Source of the DNA: Sphagnum compactum
Lineage: Eukaryota > Bryophyta > Sphagnopsida > Sphagnales
Reading direction: 5' to 3'
NCBI GenBank assembly: GCA_965153455.1
Contig: OZ234502.1
Location: 9,703,495 to 9,767,494 of the forward strand
Length of the DNA stretch: 64,000 nucleotides
Part shown: positions 48,347-59,645 of the stretch, one piece after another
Numbering within the stretch: position 1 is the first letter of the stretch
Layout of the letters: every line of letters starts with the position of its first letter
The notes under the pieces: model-generated
The model's database searches: none
The model's input: the letters and a program-made list of their open reading frames with translations, nothing else
What the model was told of the DNA's origin: nothing
Position numbers and translations under genes: made by a program

Positions 48347-50240
48347 TAGGATGATGCTACGACCTCGCATGATTTGACCAAATCGATAGTAGATTTGGTT
48401 GATGAAATTGATGTCGGCAATTGGACTATTGATGATTATGAAGAACCAGAGGACTTTCAAGCAAACCCACCTTCACAATGACATCTTAAAGATTAGGGGG
48501 GACTTCTATTCATGCTATCAGCTTGGAGCTACGATATTTTATGTTTCTCTTAGATGGATTGATGAATGCATTGTTGATGTCAACCAAACAAACAATTGGA
48601 ATGATCATTGGAAGGCAATGAATGAAGAGTTTGAAGCATACTTACAATCCAAACCTTCTTTGCATCACCTCATGGGAAAGATGTTCCATGTTTGGGATGG
48701 AAATGATTGACTCTAAGCTTGGTATTGATAAATCAATGAGGTACATGCATGTCTGAGTCACAAATTGGGTGTTTGATGCAAACATGGACAATCGTGGTGC
48801 TCTTCAATCCATAATGGAGGGACTCAATGTGTGAGTACAATTGCTTACTCCCTTAATATTATTTGTTTGTGACACAAAAATAATCCATTTAATTTTCATG
48901 CTTTTCTTTTGTGGGCACATAGGGAAATGGAAAGGGCACATGTGACGTCAAGGTTTGTGCATTTCATATGCAAGGTGAATATGGTGGGTCTTACAATTTT
49001 AATTAAATGGAAAAACATATTGAAAACGGAACAATATATTGAATGCATTAAGAAAGTTGGGAAGACTCGGTATCATTTGACTACCCATGCCATGACAAAA
49101 AACTTGTTAAAGGTTTATTTTCTTCCTTCGATACAATATTCCATGAATTTATCACTATGTTGTGAAATTTCATGCAATTTTTACATATTGTAATCTTTTA
49201 AAATGTTTGTTTTCATGCCATTGATGGATATATGTTGTTTGTGGGGCATTTTTTTGGTTTGCAACATGAAATTCTAGATGCACAACGCATGGCAAGAAAA
49301 GCTTACAAACAAAAGACTAATGGTCTTAGGACTCAAGGGGATCTTCAACAGGCGATGATGCAAGCCAAGTTGAAAGCAAGGGAGCAACACAAAAATCAAT
49401 TGGTGAAATTGTTTCTTGTTGTTGATCCTTCATTGGGGACAAACTTCATTGCCCAACTCAAGGTTCATTGGTCATGTGCAAAAGTTGGTTATGAGGAGAT
49501 GACCCAAGAAAAATTGGTGAATATGGTCATAGTTAGAATGGATCCACAAAAGAATTGGAATATGGTTAAAAATTTTAAATGGGGACCAAATAATTCAAAA
49601 CCAAAGCTTGTTTCCACCTAGGCCAATAAATGAACCAACATTGGATCTTTGGTTGAGTAGGAGAACATTATGGTGGCAGGTACATATTCTCATCTACTTG
49701 CTTCTTTTTCTTTAGACCACTTGTCAATATGCACATGAATCGCATGAATGTGTTTCCAATTGTTGACACATGGATGTTTGGTAGCTTTGCAAGGTTACGT
49801 TATCTCAGTTTGCTTTTTACACCACTCAATGGGGGCATTTCCATATTGCTTTGGAATAAAAAACTAGTGAAAGGTATTATAACATATTTAAATAGACTCC
49901 ATTCATTTTCTTCATTGTGTGTCAATCAATCATAGGAATGCTAAAAGGAATTTCAAGTAGATTTATGTGGTTTATTTGTTGTAGACTTTGTTCTTTCGTG
50001 CAAATGTCTTCACCAAGCCTAAGGGATCCTTCAAATTTCATGAATTTGGTAACTAATCAACCCACTTGCAGATCCTATTGAGTTGGATGCAACTTACAAT
50101 TCAAATGTTCATTTGCCCATGAAGGGGTGCACAAGATCGTAGTCCTGCATTCATGCAAGTGTTATTAGAGATATGTTCGCCTTCTGGCTCAAGGATATTG
50201 GATTTCACAATTGGTAAAAATTTGTGTACATTCAAATCTT
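48347..50240 (+). pseudogene. Unrecognised spliced coding region, broken
   Basis: Coding-like stretches follow one another on the plus strand with GT-AG gaps. Part 1, about 48347-48832, reads DDATTSHDLTKSIVDLVDEI, shifts frame near 48478, then reads LGATIFYVSLRWIDECIVDV, NDHWKAMNEEFEAYL and MGKMFHVWDGND, and after stops WVFDANMDNRGALQSIMEGL. A plausible intron spans about 48833-48920. Part 2, to about 49105, holds VGLTILIKWKNILKTEQYIECIKKV. A second gap ends near 49277. Part 3 reads AQRMARKAYKQKTNGLRTQG and VNMVIVRMDPQKNWNMVKNF to about 49600. Pieces at 49715-49875 and 49936-49985 may be further exons. I do not recognise the family. VWDGND loosely recalls the DGxxR box of ParB/sulfiredoxin-like folds, but this is weak. 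Several stops and frame changes make it a pseudogene. Confidence 0.5.
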
Positions 50241-50329
50241 CAAGTCAATTCACTAATACAAAAGTGGGGTGCAGTTCATTGGCTTAAGTCACTACGGGGC
50301 CTTAATATTGAAATAAATTGATTATACTC

Positions 50330-51020
50330 TAATGATTTCACCTTGGTTAAAGTTATTTCACTATAGAGTCACCATGTAAACATCATGTTTCACTATTAAT
50401 GGACATAATTCATTATTATAATTTATTATGGTAAATAGGTGTATTATTATGTTATTATTTTAAATACCCTAAACTATTTTAGGTTATACCCTATGTTATT
50501 TTAGGCTACCTTAGGTTATTATAACTTATACCCTATAAGTTATTATCCACTATTATAAATTATTATTTACTTTAGGTTATATTTTAAACTATTAAAAATA
50601 ATTGGACTTATAGTATCATAGGTTATATCTTAGCTTATTATAGGTTTTATACCTCATGTTACTTCAAACTAAACTATTTAATTAACCTTAGGCTATATCT
50701 TAGGTTATTTTACTTTAAATTATTATATGTTATTTCAAATTAATTATACTTTAAGCTATTCAAAATCATTCAACTTATGGTAAATAACTTAAAATAACCA
50801 ATAATAACTTATAATAAATAACAAAAAATAACCTATGGCAAATAACTTAAAATAACCAATAATAGTTTATAATATAATAACCAAAAAAACCATATGGTAA
50901 ATAGTCTAAAATAGTTAACAATAATTTATGATAAAATAATTCAAAAATAATTTATGGTAAATAACTTAAATTAACTAACAATAACCAATGATATGATAGC
51001 CAATAATAGCCTATGATAAA
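50330..51020. repeat. Degenerate AT-rich minisatellite with inverted halves
   Basis: The first half (50440-50760) repeats taggttat and ttatttta phrases. The second (50770-51020) repeats their complement, aataacctatggtaaataac and taaaataacc. The block is thus built from one short unit present in opposite orientations on either side of about 50765. Confidence 0.8.
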
Positions 51021-51349
51021 ACATTACACCAAAATGCGTCCTAGTTCACTTTGGGTTTCATTAGATTTTGAATTTAAATACTAGAATTGCCCTTCCATTT
51101 GACAAATAATGAATTTCATCCAAATCAATGAATGTCATTCATTGATGTTAAAACTTTCATCCATTTCCAAGTCAACACTCCAAGCTTGGGCTCTAGGCTC
51201 ATGGATAAGCCATCCGTTCATGTAAAGGGATGCACCTCTATGCAAAAATCCATCACTTGTAACTACATCATTTGTTCGCATGAAATTTACCCCTATTTTG
51301 TGATTGGGATCCAAGTGGGCTTGAGGCAAAAAAAATTTAAGGATTTTTT

Positions 51350-51612
51350 CTTTTAAAACCAAAGTGGCCATCATCCATAGGAAGATGTATAAAAAATGGC
51401 TATTATCCCTTCCAATATTCAGCAAAATCGGGTTTTGAACCATATACAAAATACAAAACTTTAATCATCTTTCTATATTTTTGGTTACAAACTGGAAACC
51501 GAATATTTGTTTTTTTTTTCCCCCTCACTTTTGGCAATTGAAAACCTCAAAAATACTTCATTTTTAAATTTCTAATTATTGATTTCATTGATTGAAAAAA
51601 GGTTGGCCTGAG
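51350..51612 (+). repeat. Dispersed repeat family D, uninterrupted copy
   Basis: From accaaagtggccatcatcca to aaaaaggttggcctgagg. It serves as reference for the copy split by the Tigger element. Family A begins immediately after it. Confidence 0.75.
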
Positions 51613-51700
51613 GGTTTCTTGGCCCTGCCTTACGAGGCAGGGATATTGTGTTGAGAATCATTATAGAGTATAGTAGCTTCAAGGGATTTTACCTCCTAGA
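51613..51700 (+). repeat. Dispersed repeat family A, partial copy
   Basis: ggccctgccttacgaggcaggg followed by atcattatagagtatagta and agggattttacc, matching the 53700 copy for about 80 bp. Confidence 0.65.
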
Positions 51701-52326
51701 AACTAGATGAGATGATTCATCTAATTTAGTTGGAAAAAGATTCACATTCATCTTTTGACATTTTGTTTTCTCCTCCACCTTCTCAAATGTCCACCAAGCC
51801 CCAAGCAACTTTATCATCAATCCATAACTCACAAAACTAAATATGAAACTATTTTCTCCAAAAATGGTTATGGCGCTCATAGTACAAAATTCAGGTAATT
51901 CGTTCAAAATGTGATTGAAAACATTCAAATACACATTTCTTCTTTTATTGGTTTGAAATTTTGCACAAATGTGAAAAATAAATACGAAAAGGGAATATTT
52001 GATCACTTTTAATTTTTGAGAAAAAAATCATTAGATTTTCAAAAAATTGAAAATCATGTTGTGACATTTTTTTATTGGTTTTAGTTTGGTATAATTTTTT
52101 TTAAATGTTTAATTAGGTTTCTAGAACATGTCAACATTTGATTTGAGATCCCTTTTGGGTTCCTCATAACTAATGTGATGTTAAAAAAAGAAAAAAATTA
52201 ATCCTGACAATTTTTCTTTTACAACAACATGATGATGTACATTAAAATAGATTTTATTTTTATTTTTTCCCCTAGTGAGGACCAATTTATCATACAATAT
52301 CAATTGTTGATATTAAATTAATGGCA
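51701..52326. other. Intergenic DNA, no gene seen
   Basis: A 105-codon minus-strand frame (51689-52006) shows no domain. The remainder is AT-rich. Confidence 0.5.
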
Positions 52327-52460
52327 GGGCCATTGTGTATAACACACCTTGTTTTAGGTGTGTTAAGTATATGTCTTCTTTGCAGAAAAATAAGGGCCAT
52401 TGTGTATAACACACCTTGTTTTAGGTGTGTTAAGTATATGTCTTCTTTGCAGAAAAATAA
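52327..52460. repeat. Perfect 67-bp tandem duplication carrying a palindrome
   Basis: Units 52327-52393 and 52394-52460 are identical. Each has a perfect hairpin: taacacacct, six-base loop, aggtgtgtta (52340-52349 with 52356-52365, and 52407-52416 with 52423-52432). Confidence 0.97.
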
Positions 52461-53699
52461 GGTTCTGAACCGAAGAGGCTGAAGGGTAGGATGGCTCTGG
52501 CGGCACAAAATTTCTAGTTACCAGGACCCACCTAAATTGCAATCCATGGAGACAATTGCCTAAACGATACACGTTCATTGTCTACTGGTGCAAAGAACCA
52601 TCAGACAATAGCTTGAATGACAGTATGGGGTGGTTATATTGGGTGCACAATTTGGGTCCCCTTCCTAAGCAACAACCCTAAACATCATAACATGATTTTA
52701 TGGTTAGCCATTTGAAATGCACAAGTACTTACTTACATGGTGACTGTTTTGTTTGTACAAACTTTGCTTTGTGCCTGAAATGCAGATATCATCTCATGGC
52801 ACCCATGATGACTTCACCTGTTTGGTTCCAAATTCCAAAACCCAAGAACAAAACTGAAAGAAAAAAAGCAATTTGCCTATGGCACATTATCGTATGGCAA
52901 CCCCGCCAGATTCAGGCATGGCAGGAGGCACTTTGTCGCTGGAAATAGTGCAAAAGTCTTCATACATTAAAGTTATCCGTAAAGTCAGGCGATTAGGGGG
53001 CGAGAACAGCCAGTTTCGGCATAATAGGAAGGGAATCAAACGCTTAACTGGGAATGAAATTTTACAAAAGGAAGGAAGTGGGACCCAAACTAGTTTTTTC
53101 CACCAATTTTGGTGGTAAACTGAGTTTCATCCCCTCTTTCCTTTTTCCTGAGCGCCTCCACTGCTCCTACATGTAGGACTACTATAATTACTCTCGAACC
53201 TTGTGCATTAAATGCTGAGTTTCAGCATTTCATACTTAGATTTAATAAAAAATTCTTACTTTGCGGATACCACTGAAAGAGGGGATAGTGGGTGAAAGAG
53301 AGGGTGACTTTACTAATAAGTTTATTCAGTCAGCAATCATCTTCCCATCTCGCGTGGAAAGACTGCAAGCTGAGTAGGCTCTCCATTTCCCAAGCCTTTG
53401 AAGAAGGAAGAGGGAGGAGGATGAAACACATGACCCCAAAATTAAGATCCTAACTGACATAGTACCTTGTCCCAAGGCTTGAAATTAGCAATTCTGCATT
53501 CCAAAGGCAGAAAGCTGCGATGGCTTTCCCTATGCAAAGACGTGGCTAAATATTATTTTAGTTATAGTTGCAATACAATACACACTGGGCACCCATTTTG
53601 GCCTGGGCTAATAATATACCCCTTCCTAAGAGGGTGAGTATTCATATTCATGCTTCTATTAATTAGTGAGCGGGTTTGTCCACAGTTTTTTTTTTTGTT
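52461..53699. other. Intergenic DNA, no gene seen
   Basis: More balanced composition near 52850-53120. A small hairpin aaatgctga/tcagcattt lies at 53210-53230. No supported gene. Confidence 0.5.
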
Positions 53700-53985
53700 G
53701 CCCTTGCCGAACAAGGCAAGGACATTGTGTTTAGATTCATTATAGAGTATAGTAGCTTAAGGGATTTTGGCCCCTAGGCAATAATAGGTCTATTTTTATA
53801 TGAGGATTTTTGAAAGATGATAGCTTGGCTTGTGTTGAGATTAGTTATATATCTTGAAAGAATTTGGTTTCTTTTAGAGGTTTTTATAACGGTTATATTT
53901 TTGCATGGTGAAATGTTTGAGTTTCCATAATTCTTCATTTGCCTTAAGATACTTTTTAATGTAAATGGCAAGGCCACCCCTTGTT
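53700..53985 (+). repeat. Dispersed repeat family A, complete copy
   Basis: Starts cccttgccgaacaaggcaagg and ends taaatggcaaggccacccc. It corresponds to 15490-15812 in reverse, with a deletion or divergence in the middle. Confidence 0.8.
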
Positions 53986-54099
53986 TTTCAGAAGGAGCCG
54001 CTTGTTTCGCCCATCACCAACATTTTTGGAACATGGGAGAAACCTTAATATACTTACCTCCCGAGAATAGAAGCATGCTTTGTGGTGCTTCCTCCCCAG

Positions 54100-54125
54100 C
54101 CCCCCCCCCCCCCCCCCCCCCCCCC
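54100..54125. repeat. Poly-C run of 26
   Basis: An unbroken run of 26 C followed by tttatatac. On the opposite strand this is poly-G with G-quadruplex potential. Run length may be a sequencing estimate. Confidence 0.9.
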
Positions 54126-55799
54126 TTTATATACATGGAAGTTGAACCATGGCCCAAACAATATGGGATATAAAAATGAGTTGCTATTGGGAATGTCTTA
54201 GGGAACACACTGATAACAAAAAAAAACCCAAAAAATCCCCCACTCCCCACCCCCAAAAACTCAAAAGAAAAAACCTAAGCCCCCATGAGCCTTCTCATTG
54301 GTTGCATGAATTTTCTAGTTCCAAACCAGTTTGCCACCATTTTCAACCTGGACTAATACCCTCATTATAATCTGGGTATACTTATTTATTAGTAGGGTTC
54401 AATTTGAGTGTTCAATTGATAAAAATGTGGGATTCACATGTGAGAAGATTAAGTTGACATACTACACACACAATGGATGAACACAGACACAATATATTGA
54501 TGTTCTAATTTTAACTATGGCAATGCATCAAGTCATTGTTGTTTTTTCTACTTACTTTGTTTTCAAAAAAATTATCATTCCATTCAAGTTTGAGATTTGA
54601 AGAAAGAGAAACTCTCAAATCCGAAAAAAAAAATCAAAAATTCTATCAAAACAAGCACTATGACTAGGGTTTCAATTAAATTTACCTTGTTTTTTCATAT
54701 TTTGGACAAAATTCAAGCTCCATTCCTCCTCGTAATTATATGTAATATTTTATCATTTGCCCAATTTTGTCTAGCCCTTTCACTTTCCTCATTTTCTTCT
54801 TTCATCACAATGAGACCATCTTTGAGAGTGACAATTAAAGGATAGTTGTGATGAAAGATTATCTTTGTCGTTCTTTTTTTTAGAAAAGGATTCAGTTAGG
54901 GATTTATTATAAATCCAAATCTCCTTCAACTTGTGAAAATGGGTGTTTCAACTTTCCATGACCAAAACTTTCTATCCTCACTTTTGAAACACTTTCATTT
55001 TGTTCATTTGCAAGGGTTAAAAATGTGTTCTTTCAAGCAACAACCTTGTGTGGATCTACAAATCCAACCATGTTAACACTAAAGATGTTCAAAAATGGAT
55101 GGTGGGTGCATTGTCAACAATTTCTTCGATGCACAAAATGTCTTCCATTCTTACACAATTTCAAACTCAAAAACAAGTGAAAAACAAACAATGAAAGGAA
55201 CAACCTTGGACCTTACCTGAAACATCTTGGTTCTCAAAACCATGAGCTCTCCTTTTAACTTTTTTTTGGTTCAGACCAATTGAATTTCCCTCCAAAATGA
55301 TGCCATGTAGATGGACCTTAAATTATATTGAATTGGTTTCAAATCCTCATCTAAATGCCTTTGGGCATTATGGTTTTCGACCAATATGATTGGTCCATTT
55401 TGTTGGACCTTCCCCCTTGGACCCTCATCTAAATTGCCCCTATATATCATCTATTGAAACTAGCTCAATTATTTATGATTAAGTCATTTCATACAAGCCA
55501 CCTAAAGCCATGTGGATAAATTTGGGGCTGGGGGGAGGGGGAGGTGTTGAAAATTGCATTGCTTTATTATAATTGTTTAAAAATGATTGTACTCTAGGAA
55601 ATATCTAAACTTTAGACCTATTAAAGTTTATTTTCAATTAAATGTTTACTTACACATACATAGGTAAATTATTCAAACTAAATCTGTTAAATGTATTGTC
55701 CATTCCCAAGTTCATAATATTGTTATTCCAATCCCATGGTGTTCCCAAAGCAAGCTCATAAAATGTATGTTGCAATAGATACCGTATCCTAGGGTTAGT
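54126..55799. other. Intergenic DNA, no gene seen
   Basis: A/T-rich, with small frames only. A G-rich phrase (ggggctggggggaggggga) lies at about 55525. Confidence 0.5.
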
Positions 55800-56045
55800 T
55801 TCCACATGGATAAAATGAATAATTATTTATTTTCAAAAATTGAATTTAAAAAAAAATTGAAATTATATATTTTTCCATCATGTTTATAAGATTGTGATAT
55901 GAGTAGTGAAATTATTCAGAGTGTAGCCTACGCGAATTATGATGATTTTCAACATGTCAACTTCTTATTTTCACAAAATTTCATTCCAATATTCTCAGGA
56001 TTATTTAATGATGAAACTAACCTAAGGGTAAGGTAGTCCATTATC
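55800..56045 (-). repeat. Dispersed repeat family G, copy 2
   Basis: Reverse complement of 22870-23100; the same landmarks (tcaacatgtcaacttc, ttcacaaaatttcat, aggattatttaatgatgaaac) appear in mirrored order. Confidence 0.75.
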
Positions 56046-56101
56046 CAACATTTAAACCCCATCTACCATCATTATATTGGTGACATGCAAGACCACATGA
56101 G

Positions 56102-56182
56102 TCCTTAGGGCACCTCCACCCATACTCAACATTCAGCCCTGCAACACTATTTCTCACATCCAAGACTACTTGTTTATTGTTT
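56102..56182 (+). repeat. MITE family B, left-end fragment
   Basis: The segment catactcaacattcagccctgcaa...atttctcacatccaag matches the first 70-80 bp of the copies at 19233 and 22484, then similarity is lost. Confidence 0.55.
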
Positions 56183-57829
56183 CCAAGCCCCATAGACATG
56201 TAAGGATCATCCATGGCATAGACTTCATTTATTTTGCACCATTTTTAAGAGGTTGTTGTGATATTTTATAGTTTCATCAGTAGCCTTACCCTGTATGTGA
56301 AGACTTGTTCAGATTGTTTAGTGTAAATTGAGGGCACCATAGCAAGCCATATTTTTCCTCCACTATTTGCAAGGTGTTTTAAAAAAAACAAAAAGCCCAT
56401 TCCATAGGGTGCTCCATTTTTTGAAATATTCCACAAATTTGTTTCTTGTGATACCCAAAGGGTATCACATGAAAAAAAGGAGAAAAAATAATTTGAGAAG
56501 GTCTTTACACATGGTAAAACCCTTGGACGCAGGGTTTACCAATCAAGCCCATAGGCCCTTCTTTAAGTAAAATAACCTATCGCCTCGGTCATTACCAGTG
56601 TTGTACTGGTATGTCATTTTTCACATACTAGATTAATATATACATGTTCAAGGGTCTTATGCATGTGGTTAAATGGGTAGGGTCCTAGGTAGGAGAAATT
56701 GTTCCAAGGTAGGATATTTTCATGGTATGAGTATTCTTGAATCTTTAAATACCCTTATTCTTAGCATGAGTATATCAAAAATAAACTTAACATATTAGAG
56801 GTATTGTCACCAAAAACAAGGGGAATATTTTTTGCAATGTGCACATCCCCATTGTTGGACATCCATGGACTGAAGTATGATTCTGATACTTTTACTGAAG
56901 CATGACAATTCTGATTTAAATATTCTTCTTTTTTAAGATCCTAACAAACATCTAAGTTCTATGGCCTTAATTCTATGGACCACAAAGGATCAGACACTCC
57001 TCTTGATTTCCTCTCTAGGAGTCAACACGTTGTTTTATGTGGTTGGTAGCTCATACCCAACAACAGAATCCCCACAGAATATTAATTCTATTTCTTCAAC
57101 ATGGTTCAATCTCAGAGATTGGACAGAAATTCAGGGCAGAGTAAGCCAGTCCAAACATCATTACTTCCGAGCATCCTTTAGTCCCAAAAACCTCCGGAGC
57201 TCCCACAATACAGCAAGTACTATTCTCAGTACAAAACACATTCCATACCCAGTTCAAAATCCCCAAAAACATCATGCATGAGTTGCCACACAACCATTCC
57301 AGAAATCCTAGACACGTTCATCTTCTCCCTTGTGTTGGTCCCTACAGAAACACATGCAACAACTCTGGACCTTTTCTTGACATTCTTAGCACAGCGAAAG
57401 TTTTCTCGTCAGGATTCTTCTCATTTAGTCTTCTTGATCAAGTTCTACTTCTACCTATTTATAACATTCTAAAATCAAAATCAAACCGCACTTTTAGTCC
57501 TCCCTGCAAGTACAATGATTTAACTTCCCTTTTATCACCCCATAGCCCCCTACAACAACAAAAACACATTAAAAACAAAAACATATTAGAAGTAGATTAT
57601 TTTATTTTCTTTTCTTTTTAGCACTGTTGAAGCACTGTGCCGCCAGCAGTCCAGCCGCACTCTAAGTTAAGCTTTGTAGACTTCATCCATAGAAAAACAG
57701 ATGACACTATTTTTAGGTTACAATATATCTATAAAGGTCAAGTATTAAAATGTTGAGATTTCAAAAAAATTTAGAACGTACATTTGCACAATTTACAATA
57801 AATGTGCAGTCAATCTTCACATAAACAAC
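56183..57829. other. Intergenic DNA, no gene seen
   Basis: The plus frames at 56961-57281 (106 codons) and 57274-57621 (115 codons) partly overlap but have no recognised domain, no exon-like boundaries and no paralogue in the window. Confidence 0.45.
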
Positions 57830-57975
57830 AATGGGTGTGTCACATTGTGGCCTTGCCATTTACATTAAAAAGTATCAAAGAAGAATTATGGAAACTCAAA
57901 TATTTCACCATGCAAAAATATGATCTTCAAAAAATCCTCCAAAAGAAACCAAAATCTTTGAAGACATTAAAGAAA
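57830..57975 (-). repeat. Dispersed repeat family A, partial copy
   Basis: Matches the right half of the family: ggccttgccatttacattaaaaagtatc, aagaagaattatggaaactcaaa and tttcaccatgcaaaaata, in reverse of 53850-53985. Confidence 0.75.
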
Positions 57976-58655
57976 TCCGTAAAGTCGCCTTGAGCCTCAC
58001 ACTGTGTTACACCCTGTATTTCGATTCTCACCCTGAATTCGGTGCGTTCGTAAAGTCACCCTGAGGGTTTTGGGAAAACACAAGGTGAATTAGGGTTTGA
58101 CTGTGTTGATTATATAACTTTTGGACAGTCCATTAATTGAGCATTGGGGGATGTGAGGGGGGGGGGTTGGGGTGGCAGGGTTAGGTCATGAACTCATAAA
58201 GCAAGGGGGGTGAGGGGGCATAGATTTTTTTCAAATTTAACATTGGGGCTATTTGGCGGGTTTTGACTGAAAGCAACATTTTTTATTGCAAAAATTTCCC
58301 CCAATGGTGACCCCAAGATTAACCCCTTACCCTCTCAAAGGCTTTCTTTATGAAATTTTTAAATAACTTTGTCAGAAAAATAGGTGATGTTTGGAGAGAT
58401 AGGAGGAGGATTTTTTTAAGGTTGATTTGGGGATCATCACCTAGGGCACTTTGTATACCTATTTGTTTAGGTGCCTATTTAGGTTAGGGGTATATAAACC
58501 CAAACAATTTTCAATTTCCTTCTCTTTTTACAATTGCCATTCCAAAGAGACATTTTTGAGCTATAAGAGGGTTTTGTTTGGGTTTAGGTTTTCAAGTTTT
58601 TTTATTTTTATTTTTAGGAGGACCCTATTTCATTCCTGCTCCCAATTTGTTATTT
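57976..58655. other. Leader region before the Harbinger transposase
   Basis: Contains the phrases attctcaccctgaattcggtgcgttcg and aaagtcaccctgaggg, which may belong to the terminus of the Harbinger element, and a G run (gggggggggttgggg) near 58157. No gene. A tatataaac motif at 58489 precedes the transposase frame and could be its TATA box. Confidence 0.4.
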
Positions 58656-59582
58656 ATGGAGTTTGTTGCGGCTAATCTTGATTCAAGCTCCTCAAGTAGC
58701 AACGAGGAACTCCTTGATGAGATTGATGCCGAACATCAAATTGCAGTGCAAGCTGCAATCACATGTGTCAACACTTGGGAGTTTTTCACACCAATGGAGT
58801 TGGAGGAAGGTGGTGGGCCATCTATGGACCTTAACATAGGCGTGCGAAATGTCTTGACGACCATGTAGGCCACGCTAGGTTTATTCAAATCCTTGACAAA
58901 TTTTTGTTTGATTGAGTTTGAGGAGTTGGTGCAACTTGCGGTCCCCACCATCATTGGTCATGCGAGGTCCATCGAGGAACCACACCACATTTCCAGACGA
59001 CTATCCAAGTTGACCCCGGAACAACGCTTACTCAACTTCATATTGTATATGAAGTATGATAATGTCACCAAATATGATGCAATCCTATGGAATTGGAGCA
59101 AGAATGCAATAAATGATGATGGCATCTTTATTGCATCTTGCATCAATTCTGCCATTGTCGATGAGATCTGGTGCCCCACTATTGAAGAGTGTCGGGTCTT
59201 GACTACGCAACTTCCACAGTTCTAGGGCTACATTGGATTTATTGATGGTACTCTCATCAAAATTCGTAAGCCCTAGAACAATCCAGCCCATCAGAGTTAG
59301 TTTAATGGGCGGAAGAAGATGTATTGCATGAACAACATAGTGGTGGTGGACCACCATGGGTTGTTCATATATTTGGACCTTGGGTACCCTAGGTCATTCC
59401 ATGATGTTAGTATTTTGTGGCAATCAAACATCCACACGAATTGGCATCAACATTTTGTTCACATCGACGAATACTTTGAATACTTGTTGGGCAACCTGGG
59501 GTACATGGGTGAGGATATGTTTGTGATGTGATGCATTGGGAGGCACGAGTTGGCATCTGGAGCTAACCTTGCTACAATTTTA
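58656..59582 (+). pseudogene. PIF/Harbinger transposase, inactivated
   Basis: DDE-type transposase of the PIF/Harbinger superfamily, which inserts at 3-bp (TWA) targets. From ATG 58656 the frame runs without frameshift to 59582: a Ser-rich acidic start (NLDSSSSSSNEELLDEID), a helical middle (HHISRRLSKLTPEQRLLNFI, VDEIWCPTIEE), then the catalytic GYIGFIDGTLIKI (first Asp) and NGRKKMYCMNNIVVVDHHGLFIYLDLGYPRSFHDV (second Asp region). It ends with FEYLLGNLGYMGEDMFVM and GRHELASGAN. In-frame stops lie at 58866, 59223, 59274, 59298 and 59529; those at 59274 and 59298 replace expected Trp. The last Asp/Glu box is reduced (LLGNLGY, where family members have GD). The end of the catalytic domain after 59582 is lost in the telomere-like repeat. 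Confidence 0.88.
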
Positions 59583-59645
59583 GCTTATAACAAGATGCAT
59601 GCAAATATATTTTTTAAAACTACCATCTCATATCATTTATACTTA

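Noticed and set aside
56961-57621. Two plus-strand frames of 106 and 115 codons, considered as exons of a gene
   Set aside because: No recognisable family, no in-phase GT-AG join between them, and composition equals the flanks.
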